In this document: in pieces, positions 7,685-15,764 of the stretch
How positions within the stretch are numbered: the stretch's first letter is position 1
Layout: every line of letters starts with the position of its first letter
From: Oscillospiraceae bacterium
GTDB lineage: Bacteria > Bacillota > Clostridia > Lachnospirales > Lachnospiraceae
Assembly (NCBI GenBank): GCA_021771715.1
Contig: JAETOO010000023.1
Coordinates: forward strand, 1 to 52,509
Direction: 5' to 3'
DNA length: 52,509 bases
Program-made: the position numbers and the translations under genes
The notes under the pieces: generated by a model
Seen by the model: only the letters and a program-made list of their open reading frames with translations
Databases searched by the model: none
What the model was told of the DNA's origin: nothing

Positions 7685-9659
7685 TGTCATCCTCTCCTTT
7701 TCCGTCTGAAGCGAGCGCCAGAAACTCCTCCTCCGAGAGCACCGGGATCTGAAGCTCCCGCGCCTTCTTATTCTTGGAGGAATTCGATGCAGTATCATTG
7801 TTGATCAGATAATCGGTCTTTTTGGTCACTGACCCGGTCACCTTGCCGCCGCGGTCCTCGATGAACGCTTTGAGCTCGCTGCGGTTCGCAAAATGCTCCA
7901 CGCTGCCGGTGATCACAAACGTCTTCCCGGCAAACAGCTCCGCGTTCTCTCCTCTTTGGGGCTTCTCGATGTCGAGCTCCGCGATCAGCGCGTCAACCGC
8001 CGCCGCATTCGCCTCATCCGCAAAATACCCGGCCACCGAGCCCGCAATCACCTCGCCAAGCCCTTCTATGGAGGCCAGCTCCTCCTCCGACGCCTGGCGC
8101 AGACGGTTCAGATCATAGTCAAAAAACCGGCACAGCAGTTTCGCGTTCGCCACCCCGATGTTCGGAATGCCAAGCGCATAGACGACCCGCGGCAGCGTCG
8201 TCGTGCGCGCCCGCTCGATGCTCTCCGTCAGATTCGTGTAGGATTTCTCCCCAAAGCCCTCCATCCCCACAATCTCCTTCCTGAAATGGTTCAGATGAAA
8301 GATATCCGCGAAGGTGTGAATGTAGCCGCGCGCAATCAGCTTTTCCAGCGTCGCCTCGGAAAGCCCCTCCATGTTCATCGCGTCCCGGCTCACAAACAGC
8401 GCGAACGCTTTGATCCGCTTCGCACTGCAGCGCTCATTGGTACAGTACAGCGTCTCGACGTCGTTGATTCTCCGGATCTCCGTCGCGCCGCCGCAGGCAG
8501 GACAGGCGTCGGGAACCGGCACATTGTCGCTGCCGGTCAGGTTCTCGGCGATCTGCGGGATAATCATATTCGCCTTGTAGACCGTGATCGTGTCCCCGAT
8601 CCCCAGCTTCAGCCCGCGCAGAATGCTCAGATTGTGGACGCTCGCGCGGCTCACCGTCGTGCCCTCCAGCTCGACCGGCTCAAAAATCGCAACCGGATTG
8701 ATCAGACCGGTCCGCGAGGGACTCCACTCAATCTCCCTCAGCGTCGTCTCCCGCGTCTCATCCTGCCACTTAAACGCGATCGAGTCGCGCGGGAACTTCG
8801 CCGTGCGCCCCAGTGACCTGCCGTAGGCGATATCGTTGTACGTCGCCACCAGGCCGTCTGACGGGATATCGTAATGCTGTATTTTTTCTTCAAACGCGGC
8901 AACCGTCTCCGGAATCTGTTTCGCGTCGACGCAGTAATACTCCACGGTCTCAAAGCCCTGCTCCCGCAGCCACTCGAACTGCCGGCTCCGCAGATTCCCG
9001 AAATCAACGCCGTCCGCGCGCACAAGCGCAAACGCGTAGAAGCGGACATGGCGGTTGGCCGTGATCTCGTTGTTCAGCTGGCGCACAGAGCCGCTGCAGA
9101 GATTCCGCGGATTCTTGTAGCGCACGTCCGCGTCCCCGAGCTCCTCGTTGATCCGCTCAAACTCGGAATATGTGATAATCGCCTCGCCGCGCAGGATCAG
9201 CTCGCCCGGATAGGAAATCCGCAGCGGGATGTTCTGGAACACGCGCGCGTTGTTCGTGATCACCTCGCCGACCTCGCCGTTTCCGCGCGTGACAGCCTTG
9301 GCCAGCTCGCCGCCCTGGTACGTCAGCACCACCGTCAGCCCGTCCATCTTCCACGAAAGAAGGATATCGTGATCGCCCGCAAACGACACGAGCTCGGTCA
9401 CCTCCTTCGTCTTGTCCAGAGAGAGCATCGGCTCCTCATGGCGCTCCTTCGGAAGCTGCTCCAGCGACTCATAGCCCACCGTCACGGTCGGGCTGCCCGC
9501 CAGCACGATGCCCGTCTCCTTCTCGAGCGCCACAAGCTCGTCGTACAGCGCGTCGTACTCTCTGTTGCTCATGATCTCCGTGTCATTCTGATAATAAGCC
9601 CGGGATGCCTCCCGCAATCTCCCGGACAGCTCCTTCATGCGCTCCGTCTGTTGACTCAT
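7674..9659 (-). CDS. ligA: NAD-dependent DNA ligase LigA, divergent form
   Basis: Seals nicks in replication and repair using NAD+. The 661 residues follow the family order: Ia domain (YYQNDTEIMSNREYDALYDEL), adenylation domain with the nucleophile Lys104 in WKMDGL, OB fold, the four-cysteine zinc finger (CPACGG...CTNERC), helix-hairpin-helix repeats and a C-terminal BRCT domain (about 577-650). Several usually invariant bases of the active site are altered: the motif normally read TRGDG.TGEDVT is TRGNGEVGEVIT. That divergence suggests a second, more canonical LigA may exist elsewhere in the genome. Its start overlaps the rluF stop by four bases (ATGA) and its end overlaps metA. Confidence 0.94.
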   Translation of the reverse strand: MSQQTERMKELSGRLREASRAYYQNDTEIMSNREYDALYDELVALEKETGIVLAGSPTVTVGYESLEQLPKERHEEPMLSLDKTKEVTELVSFAGDHDILLSWKMDGLTVVLTYQGGELAKAVTRGNGEVGEVITNNARVFQNIPLRISYPGELILRGEAIITYSEFERINEELGDADVRYKNPRNLCSGSVRQLNNEITANRHVRFYAFALVRADGVDFGNLRSRQFEWLREQGFETVEYYCVDAKQIPETVAAFEEKIQHYDIPSDGLVATYNDIAYGRSLGRTAKFPRDSIAFKWQDETRETTLREIEWSPSRTGLINPVAIFEPVELEGTTVSRASVHNLSILRGLKLGIGDTITVYKANMIIPQIAENLTGSDNVPVPDACPACGGATEIRRINDVETLYCTNERCSAKRIKAFALFVSRDAMNMEGLSEATLEKLIARGYIHTFADIFHLNHFRKEIVGMEGFGEKSYTNLTESIERARTTTLPRVVYALGIPNIGVANAKLLCRFFDYDLNRLRQASEEELASIEGLGEVIAGSVAGYFADEANAAAVDALIAELDIEKPQRGENAELFAGKTFVITGSVEHFANRSELKAFIEDRGGKVTGSVTKKTDYLINNDTASNSSKNKKARELQIPVLSEEEFLALASDGKGEDDNAD

Positions 9660-10510
9660 CTTCTCCTCCCCTTTGCCTTCCGCTCACGTTTGACTGATCT
9701 GCTGGCGTTCTCTTCTTGGCAGAAACCTTCTCCATTCTGGCCTGACATCTTTCCCTGTCCCGGATTCACCGATCCTAACAGGCCGTCCTGCAGCTCCGCG
9801 TACTCCGCGCGGCTCACCTCGCGGTACGCGCCCGGCTGCAGGTCACCCAGCCGGATATTCATGATCCGCACGCGCACCAGGCGCTGCACCTGATACCCGC
9901 AGGCAGCGCACATCCGGCGGATCTGGCGGTTCAGCCCCTGTGTCAGTATGATCCGAAAGCTGTCCCGGCCCGTGCGCTCGGCCCGGCAGGGGCGCGTCGT
10001 CACTCCCAGCTCCGCCAGATAAATCCCGCCGCGCAGCGTCTCCAGGAAATCCGGCGTCACCTCCCGGTCCACCGTGACCAGATACTCTTTTTCATGATAA
10101 TTCCCGGCACGCATGATTTTATTCAGAATGTCTCCGTTGTTCGTCATCAGCAGCAGACCCTCTGACTCCTTGTCGAGCCGGCCGACCGAGAAAATCCGCT
10201 TCGGGTAGTGCAGCAGATCATAGATGGTCTCATCTCCCCAGCGCGTGTCCGTCGTACAGACAATCCCGCGCGGCTTGTTTACCGCCAGCAGAATCATCTC
10301 CTCCTCGCGGGAAATCTGCTTCCCGTCCACCAGCACCTGCGCTCCCGGGTGCACACGGCTCCCCAGCGTGGCGCGCTGCCCGTCCACCATGACGCGCCCC
10401 GATTCGATCAGACGGTCTGCCTCCCGCCGCGAGCAGACACCCGCGTCGCTGATAAATTTATTCAGGCGGACCGATTCATCCGCCGCATCTTTTTGAAATC
10501 CCTGTGTCAT
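9656..10510 (-). CDS. rluF: 23S rRNA pseudouridine synthase, RluF-like
   Basis: Isomerises a uridine in 23S rRNA (position 2604 in E. coli for RluF). The 284-residue protein has an S4 RNA-binding domain (RLNKFISDAGVCSRREADRLI, then VMVDGQRA) and the RsuA/RluB/RluF catalytic domain with the catalytic Asp in VGRLDKESEGLLLMTN. The GLNRQIRRMC segment favours RluF over RluB or RsuA. The ATG at 10510 follows GAGGGAACT and fits the S4 domain start. The C-terminal 50 residues are a basic, low-complexity tail. It is the first gene of a tightly overlapping operon with ligA and metA, and a good promoter lies just upstream. Confidence 0.88.
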   Translation of the reverse strand: MTQGFQKDAADESVRLNKFISDAGVCSRREADRLIESGRVMVDGQRATLGSRVHPGAQVLVDGKQISREEEMILLAVNKPRGIVCTTDTRWGDETIYDLLHYPKRIFSVGRLDKESEGLLLMTNNGDILNKIMRAGNYHEKEYLVTVDREVTPDFLETLRGGIYLAELGVTTRPCRAERTGRDSFRIILTQGLNRQIRRMCAACGYQVQRLVRVRIMNIRLGDLQPGAYREVSRAEYAELQDGLLGSVNPGQGKMSGQNGEGFCQEENASRSVKRERKAKGRRR

Positions 10511-10541
10511 AGTTCCCTCTATTCTATCAAAACTATCCCCT

Positions 10542-10570
10542 ATCTTATCACATGCAAGAAAAAACCACAA
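10542..10570 (-). promoter_or_regulatory. Promoter of rluF-ligA-metA
   Basis: On the minus strand TTGTGG (10565-10570) and TAAGAT (10542-10547) are separated by exactly 17 bases, about 32 bases before the rluF start codon. This fits a vegetative sigma-70/sigma-A promoter. Confidence 0.5.
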
Positions 10571-10728
10571 GAAAGAAACGTTTCTGAAGTGATACGCTGT
10601 CCGTGTGGGGTGTGGATCATGAACAGGACGAAATGGAGGAAAGCGGAATTTTAAAGAGAATATAATTGCCGGATGGATGGGATTCTGGTATCATGATAAT
10701 GATTGATTCGGATTTTGGAGGAAACAAA

Positions 10729-11403
10729 ATGATAAAAGCTATCTATTTTGATTTGTTTTTTACTTTAATTACTCCTGCTTATGGCAAAGAAAATAATGAA
10801 TTTGATATAGTGAATTTATCCATGTCTGAATGGGAGAACTATGCAGAGGCTGATTTTTTATATGAAGAAAGAGCGTTAGGTTTAGTTAAGTCGGAAGTAG
10901 AAATTATAGAGAAGATTGCAGCCAATATTCCATTTTACATTAGTGATATTCAAAAAGAAAAGTTACTAATTGCACGTGAAAACCGAATGAAAATGGCATT
11001 ACAAAATGTTTCTGAGAACATAATAAATGTCCTAAAAGTATTGAAATCAAAAAATATTAAGATTGGGCTAATCAGTAATGCAGATATGATTGACTGTAAG
11101 TATTGGAAACAATCCAGTTTAGCTCCTTTTTTTGATGATACTATATTCTCTTGCAATGTAGGTTTATTAAAGCCCAATGAACATATTTATGAACTTGCAA
11201 TGCAACATTTAGGTGTTTTACCAAATGAGTGCTTATTTGTCGGTGATGGTGGTTCAAAAGAGTTATATGGAGCAAAGGCAGTTGGTATGAAAACAGTGTT
11301 TACAGAAGCACTTGAAACGAAAAGTAGCGAAAAAAGAAATAGTATCATAAAGAATGCTGATTATCATATCAAAGATTTTGCAGAACTATTGAATTATATT
11401 TAA
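10729..11403 (+). CDS. HAD superfamily hydrolase, AT-rich
   Basis: Putative phosphatase or dehalogenase-like hydrolase of 224 residues. HAD motif I is YFDLFFTLITP: the nucleophile Asp is present but the second Asp of the usual DxD is Phe, as in the haloacid-dehalogenase-like branch. Motif II is GLISNAD, motif III includes Lys in LLKPNEHIYELA and motif IV is CLFVGDGGSKELYGAKAVG. The ATG at 10729 follows GGAGGAAACAAA. Base composition is far more AT-rich than its neighbours (roughly one third G+C by eye), and it lies alone on the plus strand between minus-strand operons, both signs of recent transfer. The substrate cannot be told. Confidence 0.85.
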   Translation: MIKAIYFDLFFTLITPAYGKENNEFDIVNLSMSEWENYAEADFLYEERALGLVKSEVEIIEKIAANIPFYISDIQKEKLLIARENRMKMALQNVSENIINVLKVLKSKNIKIGLISNADMIDCKYWKQSSLAPFFDDTIFSCNVGLLKPNEHIYELAMQHLGVLPNECLFVGDGGSKELYGAKAVGMKTVFTEALETKSSEKRNSIIKNADYHIKDFAELLNYI

Positions 11404-11431
11404 AAAATAAGTGCCTTGAAAAAGCCGATCT

Positions 11432-11470
11432 CTAATAAGAAACAGACCGCCGCGAGCTCCCGCGACGGTC
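11432..11470 (-). terminator. Terminator of the SH3-domain gene
   Basis: A 10-bp stem (GACCGTCGCG/CGCGGCGGTC on the minus strand, one G-U pair) with a six-base loop is followed by TGTTTCTTATT. It lies about 100 bases after the stop at 11571, with the dispersed repeat in between. Confidence 0.7.
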
Positions 11471-11484
11471 CATCTGTCCGTTTA

Positions 11485-11562
11485 CCCTTACATGCCTGCT
11501 CTCAGACACCACTACATATGAAAGTGCGTCAAATGTTCGTAGCTGCTCTCTTGCAAGCAAGC
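11485..11562 (-). repeat. Dispersed structured repeat, copy 2
   Basis: The minus-strand sequence CTTTCATATGTAGTGGTGTC...CAGGCATGTAAG matches the core of copy 1 at 94-132 with about six differences and one base fewer. It starts nine bases after the stop codon of the SH3-domain gene and lies before its terminator, in other words in the 3' untranslated region. Confidence 0.6.
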
Positions 11563-11570
11563 CGCAGCGG

Positions 11571-12521
11571 TCACTGTACGGCTGTCAGGTACTGCGTCAT
11601 GCAGTAACCCTCAATCGTCGTGCCTTCCACCGTGTAGCGGATGTGCGACCAGCCGCTCTCAAGGTTCTCAAGCACCTCGACCTGCATTCCCTGATACAGC
11701 GCACCGAGCTGCGTCGACTCCGCCGATGCCTCCGCGCGCACATTGATGCCGGTCGTCACCTGCATGGTCCCGATCGCTGCCGCTCCCGACCCGTTTCCGT
11801 CGGTGCCATCCGTGTCTCCGTCACCGCCCGGCGTCGTGCCTCCCTGCGCAGCGCTGTTCTGCGCCTCCACATACGTCGCCACATCGGCGTCATTCTGCAT
11901 CGCTGTGTGAAGCAGTCCGTCGACGTCCGTCTTCAGCGCCTGGACATCCGGGTCCGCCTGCATCTGGAGCAGGTATGCTTCCAGCTCCTGGCTGCTCCCC
12001 TTATCTCCGATCACCAGCTTGCCCTCTGCGTTCGTGACCACATACAGCTCCCTCAGCGCCGGAATCAGCGTCTCAATCCCTGTCACCTTTGCGTCAAAGT
12101 ACGCATAGACGATATACGTGTTCTCCTCGAGTCCCTTCTTCGAGTACGTCTTGATATTGTTGTAGGCCTCGATCGCGGAATTTGCCTCGACCTCCTCCTT
12201 ATCCTCCTCCGTAAAGCTCGTGCAGATCGCAGAGAGCGTGTTGTAGTCCTTCGCCGCCACTGCCGTATAGTACTGCGTCGTCAGCTGCTGAAGCGCGGAA
12301 TCTGCGGCCTCCCCGACCAGCTTGTTCTCTGTGGCCGCCGGCCTCCCCTCGGTCATGCTCTCTGTCTGCGCCTGTGTCTCCGGCTCATTCCTCTTCGGAG
12401 AGCCAAGTCCACGCACCAGGCGAATCGCAAAAAACGCAATGACCAAGATCAAAATCACCGCAAGCCCGAGTAAAATGTACCGCAGGTTATCCGAAAGCCA
12501 CTCTCTGAAATCATCCAACAT
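11571..12521 (-). CDS. Membrane-anchored protein with C-terminal SH3 domain
   Basis: A 316-residue protein with one N-terminal transmembrane helix (about 14-36, NLRYILLGLAVILILVIAFF) followed by a Gln/Glu/Thr-rich stalk, a globular domain (about 70-170) resembling NTF2-like extracytoplasmic domains, a Gly/Asp/Thr linker (about 228-248) and a bacterial SH3 domain at the end (GINVRAEASAESTQLGALYQ...GYCMTQYL). The topology is inside-to-outside, so the SH3 domain probably contacts cell wall. The exact role is unknown; similar proteins occur in many Lachnospiraceae. The ATG at 12521 follows GGGGGAAGGCAA. It is a single-gene unit ended by a clear terminator. Confidence 0.75.
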   Translation of the reverse strand: MLDDFREWLSDNLRYILLGLAVILILVIAFFAIRLVRGLGSPKRNEPETQAQTESMTEGRPAATENKLVGEAADSALQQLTTQYYTAVAAKDYNTLSAICTSFTEEDKEEVEANSAIEAYNNIKTYSKKGLEENTYIVYAYFDAKVTGIETLIPALRELYVVTNAEGKLVIGDKGSSQELEAYLLQMQADPDVQALKTDVDGLLHTAMQNDADVATYVEAQNSAAQGGTTPGGDGDTDGTDGNGSGAAAIGTMQVTTGINVRAEASAESTQLGALYQGMQVEVLENLESGWSHIRYTVEGTTIEGYCMTQYLTAVQ

Positions 12522-12750
12522 TTGCCTTCCCCCTCATCGACCAGTCTGCGAATCCTATGTAACCGCCTCTCTGCGGCTCCTCTTACCTCAAAAATATAAC
12601 CAATTTCTGAAAGATTATACAATCGAATCACTGCAATTTCACATGAATCCGCATAAATTTGTCTTTAAGTTTAGCATATTCAATAGGAAAAGTAAAGCGT
12701 CCGTTTCTTAAGTCAATTCTAAGATTTATTCGAATCAAATAAAATCGGAA

Positions 12751-12797
12751 GAAAAACGCAAAAGAGACAAACAAACTTCTACAGCTTGCTTGTCTCT
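12751..12797 (-). terminator. Terminator of tRNA-Arg
   Basis: Immediately after the tRNA, AGAGACAAGCAAGC pairs with GTTTGTTTGTCTCT (14 bp with two G-U pairs, seven-base loop) and is followed by TTTTGCGTTTTTC. A classic intrinsic terminator on the minus strand. Confidence 0.85.
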
Positions 12798-12802
12798 TCT
12801 GA

Positions 12803-12875
12803 CGCACTTGGAGGGATTCGAACCCCCGGCACGTGGTACCGGAAACCACTGCTCTATCCCCTGAGCTACAAGTGC
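12803..12875 (-). tRNA. tRNA-Arg (anticodon CCG)
   Basis: The 73 bases fold as a full cloverleaf: acceptor GCACTTG/CAAGTGC, D arm GCTC...GAGC, anticodon arm GTGGT-TTCCGGT-ACCAC with anticodon CCG, five-base variable loop and T arm GGGGG-TTCGAAT-CCCTC, then discriminator G. CCA is not encoded. It reads the CGG codon. It has its own promoter and terminator. Confidence 0.96.
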
Positions 12876-12892
12876 TTTTCAAACACCTCAAT

Positions 12893-12921
12893 ATATTACC
12901 ACAAGAAATGGAAAATGTAAA
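12893..12921 (-). promoter_or_regulatory. Promoter of tRNA-Arg
   Basis: TTTACA (12916-12921) and TAATAT (12893-12898) on the minus strand with a 17-base spacer; transcription should start within about ten bases of the mature tRNA 5' end at 12875. Confidence 0.7.
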
Positions 12922-12929
12922 GCACTTTT

Positions 12930-13928
12930 TTACGCGCCCTGATAGGCAATGGAAACTTTTCTGTCCCTGTGCCTGTATACGTACACGGAGCTGCCAAGCT
13001 GCTCCTCCCGCACAACGTGTTCCTGATTGATCTCCTGCACCATCTCGTGCAGGCTTGACGGCTTGATCCCCTCGAGTGCCGGGATCACGATACACTCATG
13101 GATGCTGCTCGGCAAAATAAAGAAATCTCCGTGCAGCCGCGATTCCACCTGCTCCAGCACCTCCGGAAACAGGAGCGTCGCCGCGCCAAACGTCTTCTCC
13201 TGATTCGTCAGGACAAACATCGGAATCTCCTGAGAAAGACACAGCTCCGTGTCACCCTCCCCCATCTGCTCCATCATCTCCACGATATCCGTAAATACAC
13301 AGGGCAGCAGGCGCGGCGTATTTTTCACGGCAAATGCATCCAGTGTCCCGGCATCCGTCTGCCAGAGCTTCAGGTGATCCTTCTTTACCAGAATGCTCGC
13401 ATTCCCGAACCTGGGATCCTCGACCTTATAATAGTAGACCACCGCCAGATCCAGGAACTCCCGGTGCGGCACCTCCCCGAGCAGCGCCTCGTTCATGCCG
13501 CGGTGGATCAGCTTGCACACAATCCGGTCCCTGACCTGCGCAAAGTCTGTATAGAAGGACAGGTCGCAGCGCCCGGGCCTGCTGCTCTGCTCATGGTACT
13601 CCCAGATCTCCTCCGCAATCCTGTCCGCCGGAACTCCGTACTCATGCCGCCGGTAGAGCGGCCCAAGCCAAATCGCCTGCGCAACGTTCTCCCCGTCATG
13701 CAGTATCGTCAGACCGTCCACGGGATCCAGATTATTTTTCAGAATACGGTTCACGTCCACCCGCACGCCCTCCTGCGCCCGCTCCTCGATCCCCCGGCAC
13801 ACCTGCGCCACAAACTCCGGATACGCGAGAGTCCTTCCGGCCCCTTCTTCGATCCCCCGCGCCAAACCTGCATCGCCAAGCTCCACGCCGCGCTCAAGAA
13901 CGCCATCCGCTCCATATACCGCTACCAT
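12930..13928 (-). CDS. DUF5688-like protein of unknown function
   Basis: A 332-residue soluble protein without signal peptide or transmembrane helix. I recognise it as resembling DUF5688, a family of unknown role best known from Lachnospiraceae, from segments such as [28 protein letters not shown] and [13 protein letters not shown]. The ATG at 13928 is chosen because GGAGAT lies eight bases upstream; a longer frame would run into the heptamer repeat and encode repetitive Lys/Arg/Ser peptide. The tandem repeat begins about 45 bases upstream of the start, where a promoter would be expected, so repeat-length changes could affect expression. The family name is from memory and unverified. Confidence 0.72.
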   Translation of the reverse strand: MVAVYGADGVLERGVELGDAGLARGIEEGAGRTLAYPEFVAQVCRGIEERAQEGVRVDVNRILKNNLDPVDGLTILHDGENVAQAIWLGPLYRRHEYGVPADRIAEEIWEYHEQSSRPGRCDLSFYTDFAQVRDRIVCKLIHRGMNEALLGEVPHREFLDLAVVYYYKVEDPRFGNASILVKKDHLKLWQTDAGTLDAFAVKNTPRLLPCVFTDIVEMMEQMGEGDTELCLSQEIPMFVLTNQEKTFGAATLLFPEVLEQVESRLHGDFFILPSSIHECIVIPALEGIKPSSLHEMVQEINQEHVVREEQLGSSVYVYRHRDRKVSIAYQGA

Positions 13929-13972
13929 CAAATCATATCTCCTTTCCTTTTTAAGCATACGTTTCCGCCATT

Positions 13973-14157
13973 TCACACTTCGCACTTCACACTTCGCACT
14001 TCGCACTTCGCACTTCGCACTTCGCACTTCTCACTTCGCACTTCTCACTTCGCACTTCGCACTTCTCACTTCTCACTTCTCACTTCTCACTTCTCACTTC
14101 GCACTTCGCACTTCTCACTTCTCACTTCTCACTTCTCACTCCGCACTCCGCACTCCT
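13973..14157. repeat. Heptanucleotide tandem array (CACTTCG/CACTTCT)
   Basis: About 26 head-to-tail units of seven bases, alternating between two main variants, CACTTCG and CACTTCT (AGTGCGA and AGTGAGA on the other strand). The left end begins with a slightly irregular CACACTTCGCACTTCACACTTCG and the right end drifts to CACTCCG. The variants are interleaved rather than in two blocks. There are no unique spacers, so it is not a CRISPR. It lies just upstream of the DUF5688-like gene. Confidence 0.95.
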
Positions 14158-14513
14158 CTACTATACTGACCTTTTCTTTTCAAGTTTCGCTGTCGGTATT
14201 TGCTCTTCTGCCTTGCACTTCTATTCCCTTCTATTTTTCGTATTTCTTTATGGTTCATATTATATTATATAATTCATCTTTTTGCAAGTATAAATCACAT
14301 ATTTAATAATTATAACTTCTATCACTATTTATGTTGCATTTAACCATCATACAAACACAATCAACCATCCGATTATTTTGAAAACTCCATGAAATCCGTA
14401 AAATCCATAATTTCATGGCCAGGTGATGCTTTACTACATCGTAGACTACACAACGACAAATGGCTGTTTCGTGTAAATCCTCCAAAAGTCTGGTAGAGAT
14501 CCACTGCTGTCAA
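14158..14513. other. AT-rich intergenic region with a 9-bp inverted repeat
   Basis: No credible gene was found here. Composition changes sharply from GC-rich to AT-rich after the heptamer array. A perfect inverted repeat, CCATGAAAT/ATTTCATGG, spans 14387-14418 and could be a protein-binding site. The region leads into the promoter of the Xre-ImmA-PIN operon. Confidence 0.5.
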
Positions 14514-14569
14514 AATGTAAAATATTTTTTTACATTCCTGTTGATAAATCCACGTTTCCTGCATATAAT
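14514..14569 (+). promoter_or_regulatory. Promoter and candidate operator of the Xre-ImmA-PIN operon
   Basis: TTGATA (14541-14546) and TATAAT (14564-14569) are separated by exactly 17 bases. Directly upstream lies a perfect inverted repeat, AATGTAAA-7-TTTACATT (14514-14536), a size and position suited to a dimeric Xre-type regulator. Autoregulation by the first gene product is inferred. Confidence 0.7.
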
Positions 14570-14603
14570 AAAAGAAAAAAACAGTAGATAGGAGGTCATC
14601 ACA

Positions 14604-14969
14604 ATGATGTTTGATGAATTATTTGAACATCGAAGTCTGGTTGCTGCAAAATTAAAGGATTGTATCAGAGATTTGGGCTTTACGAAGGTGTCTTTTGCAG
14701 CAAAGGCCGATATATCCCGCCCAACCTTAGACAAATTATTGAATGGAGACATAGATAATAAAAGCACTTTTGACCGTCATCTACAGAAGATTCTGAAAAT
14801 GCTTACTATGTCCGTGGATGATCTGATGCTTTATCATTCCGCACAACCTAAAGCGGCAACGGCAGTATACTCACAAAATGCTCCGGCAGATCATGAAATG
14901 AGTGACACCGCAAAAAAGCAATACCATCTGCTTCTGGATGTCCTCGACCTGTGCGCAATTTACTATTAA
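14604..14969 (+). CDS. Xre-family helix-turn-helix regulator
   Basis: A 121-residue protein with an N-terminal lambda-repressor-like HTH (about 14-65; the recognition part is SFAAKADISRPTLDKLLNG) and a short C-terminal region without a recognised domain. It is probably the repressor of its own operon, acting at the inverted repeat just upstream of the promoter. AGGAGG lies eight bases before the first of two consecutive ATGs, so 14604 is used. It is followed after 12 bases by the ImmA-type protease gene; such Xre/ImmA pairs are known from mobile elements, where the protease inactivates the repressor. AT-richer than the surrounding chromosome. Confidence 0.85.
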   Translation: MMFDELFEHRSLVAAKLKDCIRDLGFTKVSFAAKADISRPTLDKLLNGDIDNKSTFDRHLQKILKMLTMSVDDLMLYHSAQPKAATAVYSQNAPADHEMSDTAKKQYHLLLDVLDLCAIYY

Positions 14970-14981
14970 GGAAGTGTTCTC

Positions 14982-15764
14982 ATGAGTGAATTCATAACCG
15001 CGGCTAATATAGATTTCGTTATCCAAAAGAATAGGGAAATACGGGACGAGATATCCGCACAGGCCATAAAACTGCAGACAAATCCCGCTATCATGAAGGT
15101 CGCATCCGCACCACAGCTCGCACTGCTGATCCTGCAGAGCTTCGGGCTGGTTCAGATGCCAATCGAAGATAAGTTCTGGAGCGGTGCTATTTTTGTAAAG
15201 GACGGAAAGGTCATCCCGGTTATCAATACAGCGCTGCCGCGTGCAAACCAGTATTTCGTAGCATGGCATGAAATATACCACCTCATATTTGACAGGGTTT
15301 CATTTAATCATTTCATTGAAACAGACAATACCCTGGAGGAAAGAAAGGCAGAATGTTTTTCGGCAAGCATGCTACTTACCGGGGTTGACCGATATTTTAC
15401 AGAACTTTTTGAAACAGATTTTGTTTCAAAGATATTCTGCTGTATGTCAGCCTTTCAGGCACCTTACAAAGCTGTGCTAGTGTCACTCTATGAATATGCG
15501 ATTCAAAGCGACAATGAGAAGCTGGGAAAAAGAATTAAAGAAGTCTTTGACCTCCAGTTTGATGACTTGCCGGAGCGATTTCGCGCGCTTGGACTGGATG
15601 ACAGCCTGGTAACACCTTCCTATGTGATCAACACATCGTCCCTGCAAGAAAAAATCCGGAGACGCAAAGAAGCAAATCCGGAACTAAACTATCACAAAGA
15701 GAATGAAGAATTTCTGACAAATATTATGAGAGAAATCGCGCTGATTACGAGGAAGAGCAAATGA
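14982..15764 (+). CDS. ImmA/IrrE-type metallo-endopeptidase
   Basis: A 260-residue protein with the zinc-protease motif HEIYH (His96, Glu97, His100) in AWHEIYHLIF, matching the ImmA/IrrE (COG2856) family. In that family the protease typically cleaves a cognate Xre regulator, as ImmA cleaves ImmR in ICEBs1. The segment expected to supply the third metal ligand reads LEERKAECFSASML rather than the common EA..FA form, so the third ligand is uncertain. GGAAGTGTTCTC precedes the ATG at 14982. It lies between the Xre gene and a PIN-like nuclease gene and overlaps the latter by four bases (ATGA), so the three proteins are likely made together. Confidence 0.85.
   Translation: MSEFITAANIDFVIQKNREIRDEISAQAIKLQTNPAIMKVASAPQLALLILQSFGLVQMPIEDKFWSGAIFVKDGKVIPVINTALPRANQYFVAWHEIYHLIFDRVSFNHFIETDNTLEERKAECFSASMLLTGVDRYFTELFETDFVSKIFCCMSAFQAPYKAVLVSLYEYAIQSDNEKLGKRIKEVFDLQFDDLPERFRALGLDDSLVTPSYVINTSSLQEKIRRRKEANPELNYHKENEEFLTNIMREIALITRKSK

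Noticed and set aside
11416..11607. A 63-codon plus-strand frame after the HAD gene
   Set aside because: It covers the terminator and dispersed repeat of the opposite-strand SH3-domain gene and has no credible ribosome site.
13973..14157. CRISPR array
   Set aside because: The repeats are seven bases and contiguous, with no unique spacers and no cas genes in the window. The 60-bp and 44-bp arrays likewise lack spacers.
13098..14306. A 402-codon plus-strand frame with a repeating Leu-Arg-Thr-Ser-His-Phe peptide
   Set aside because: It is antisense to the DUF5688-like gene and then reads through the heptamer array; the peptide periodicity is a by-product of the 7-bp repeat.
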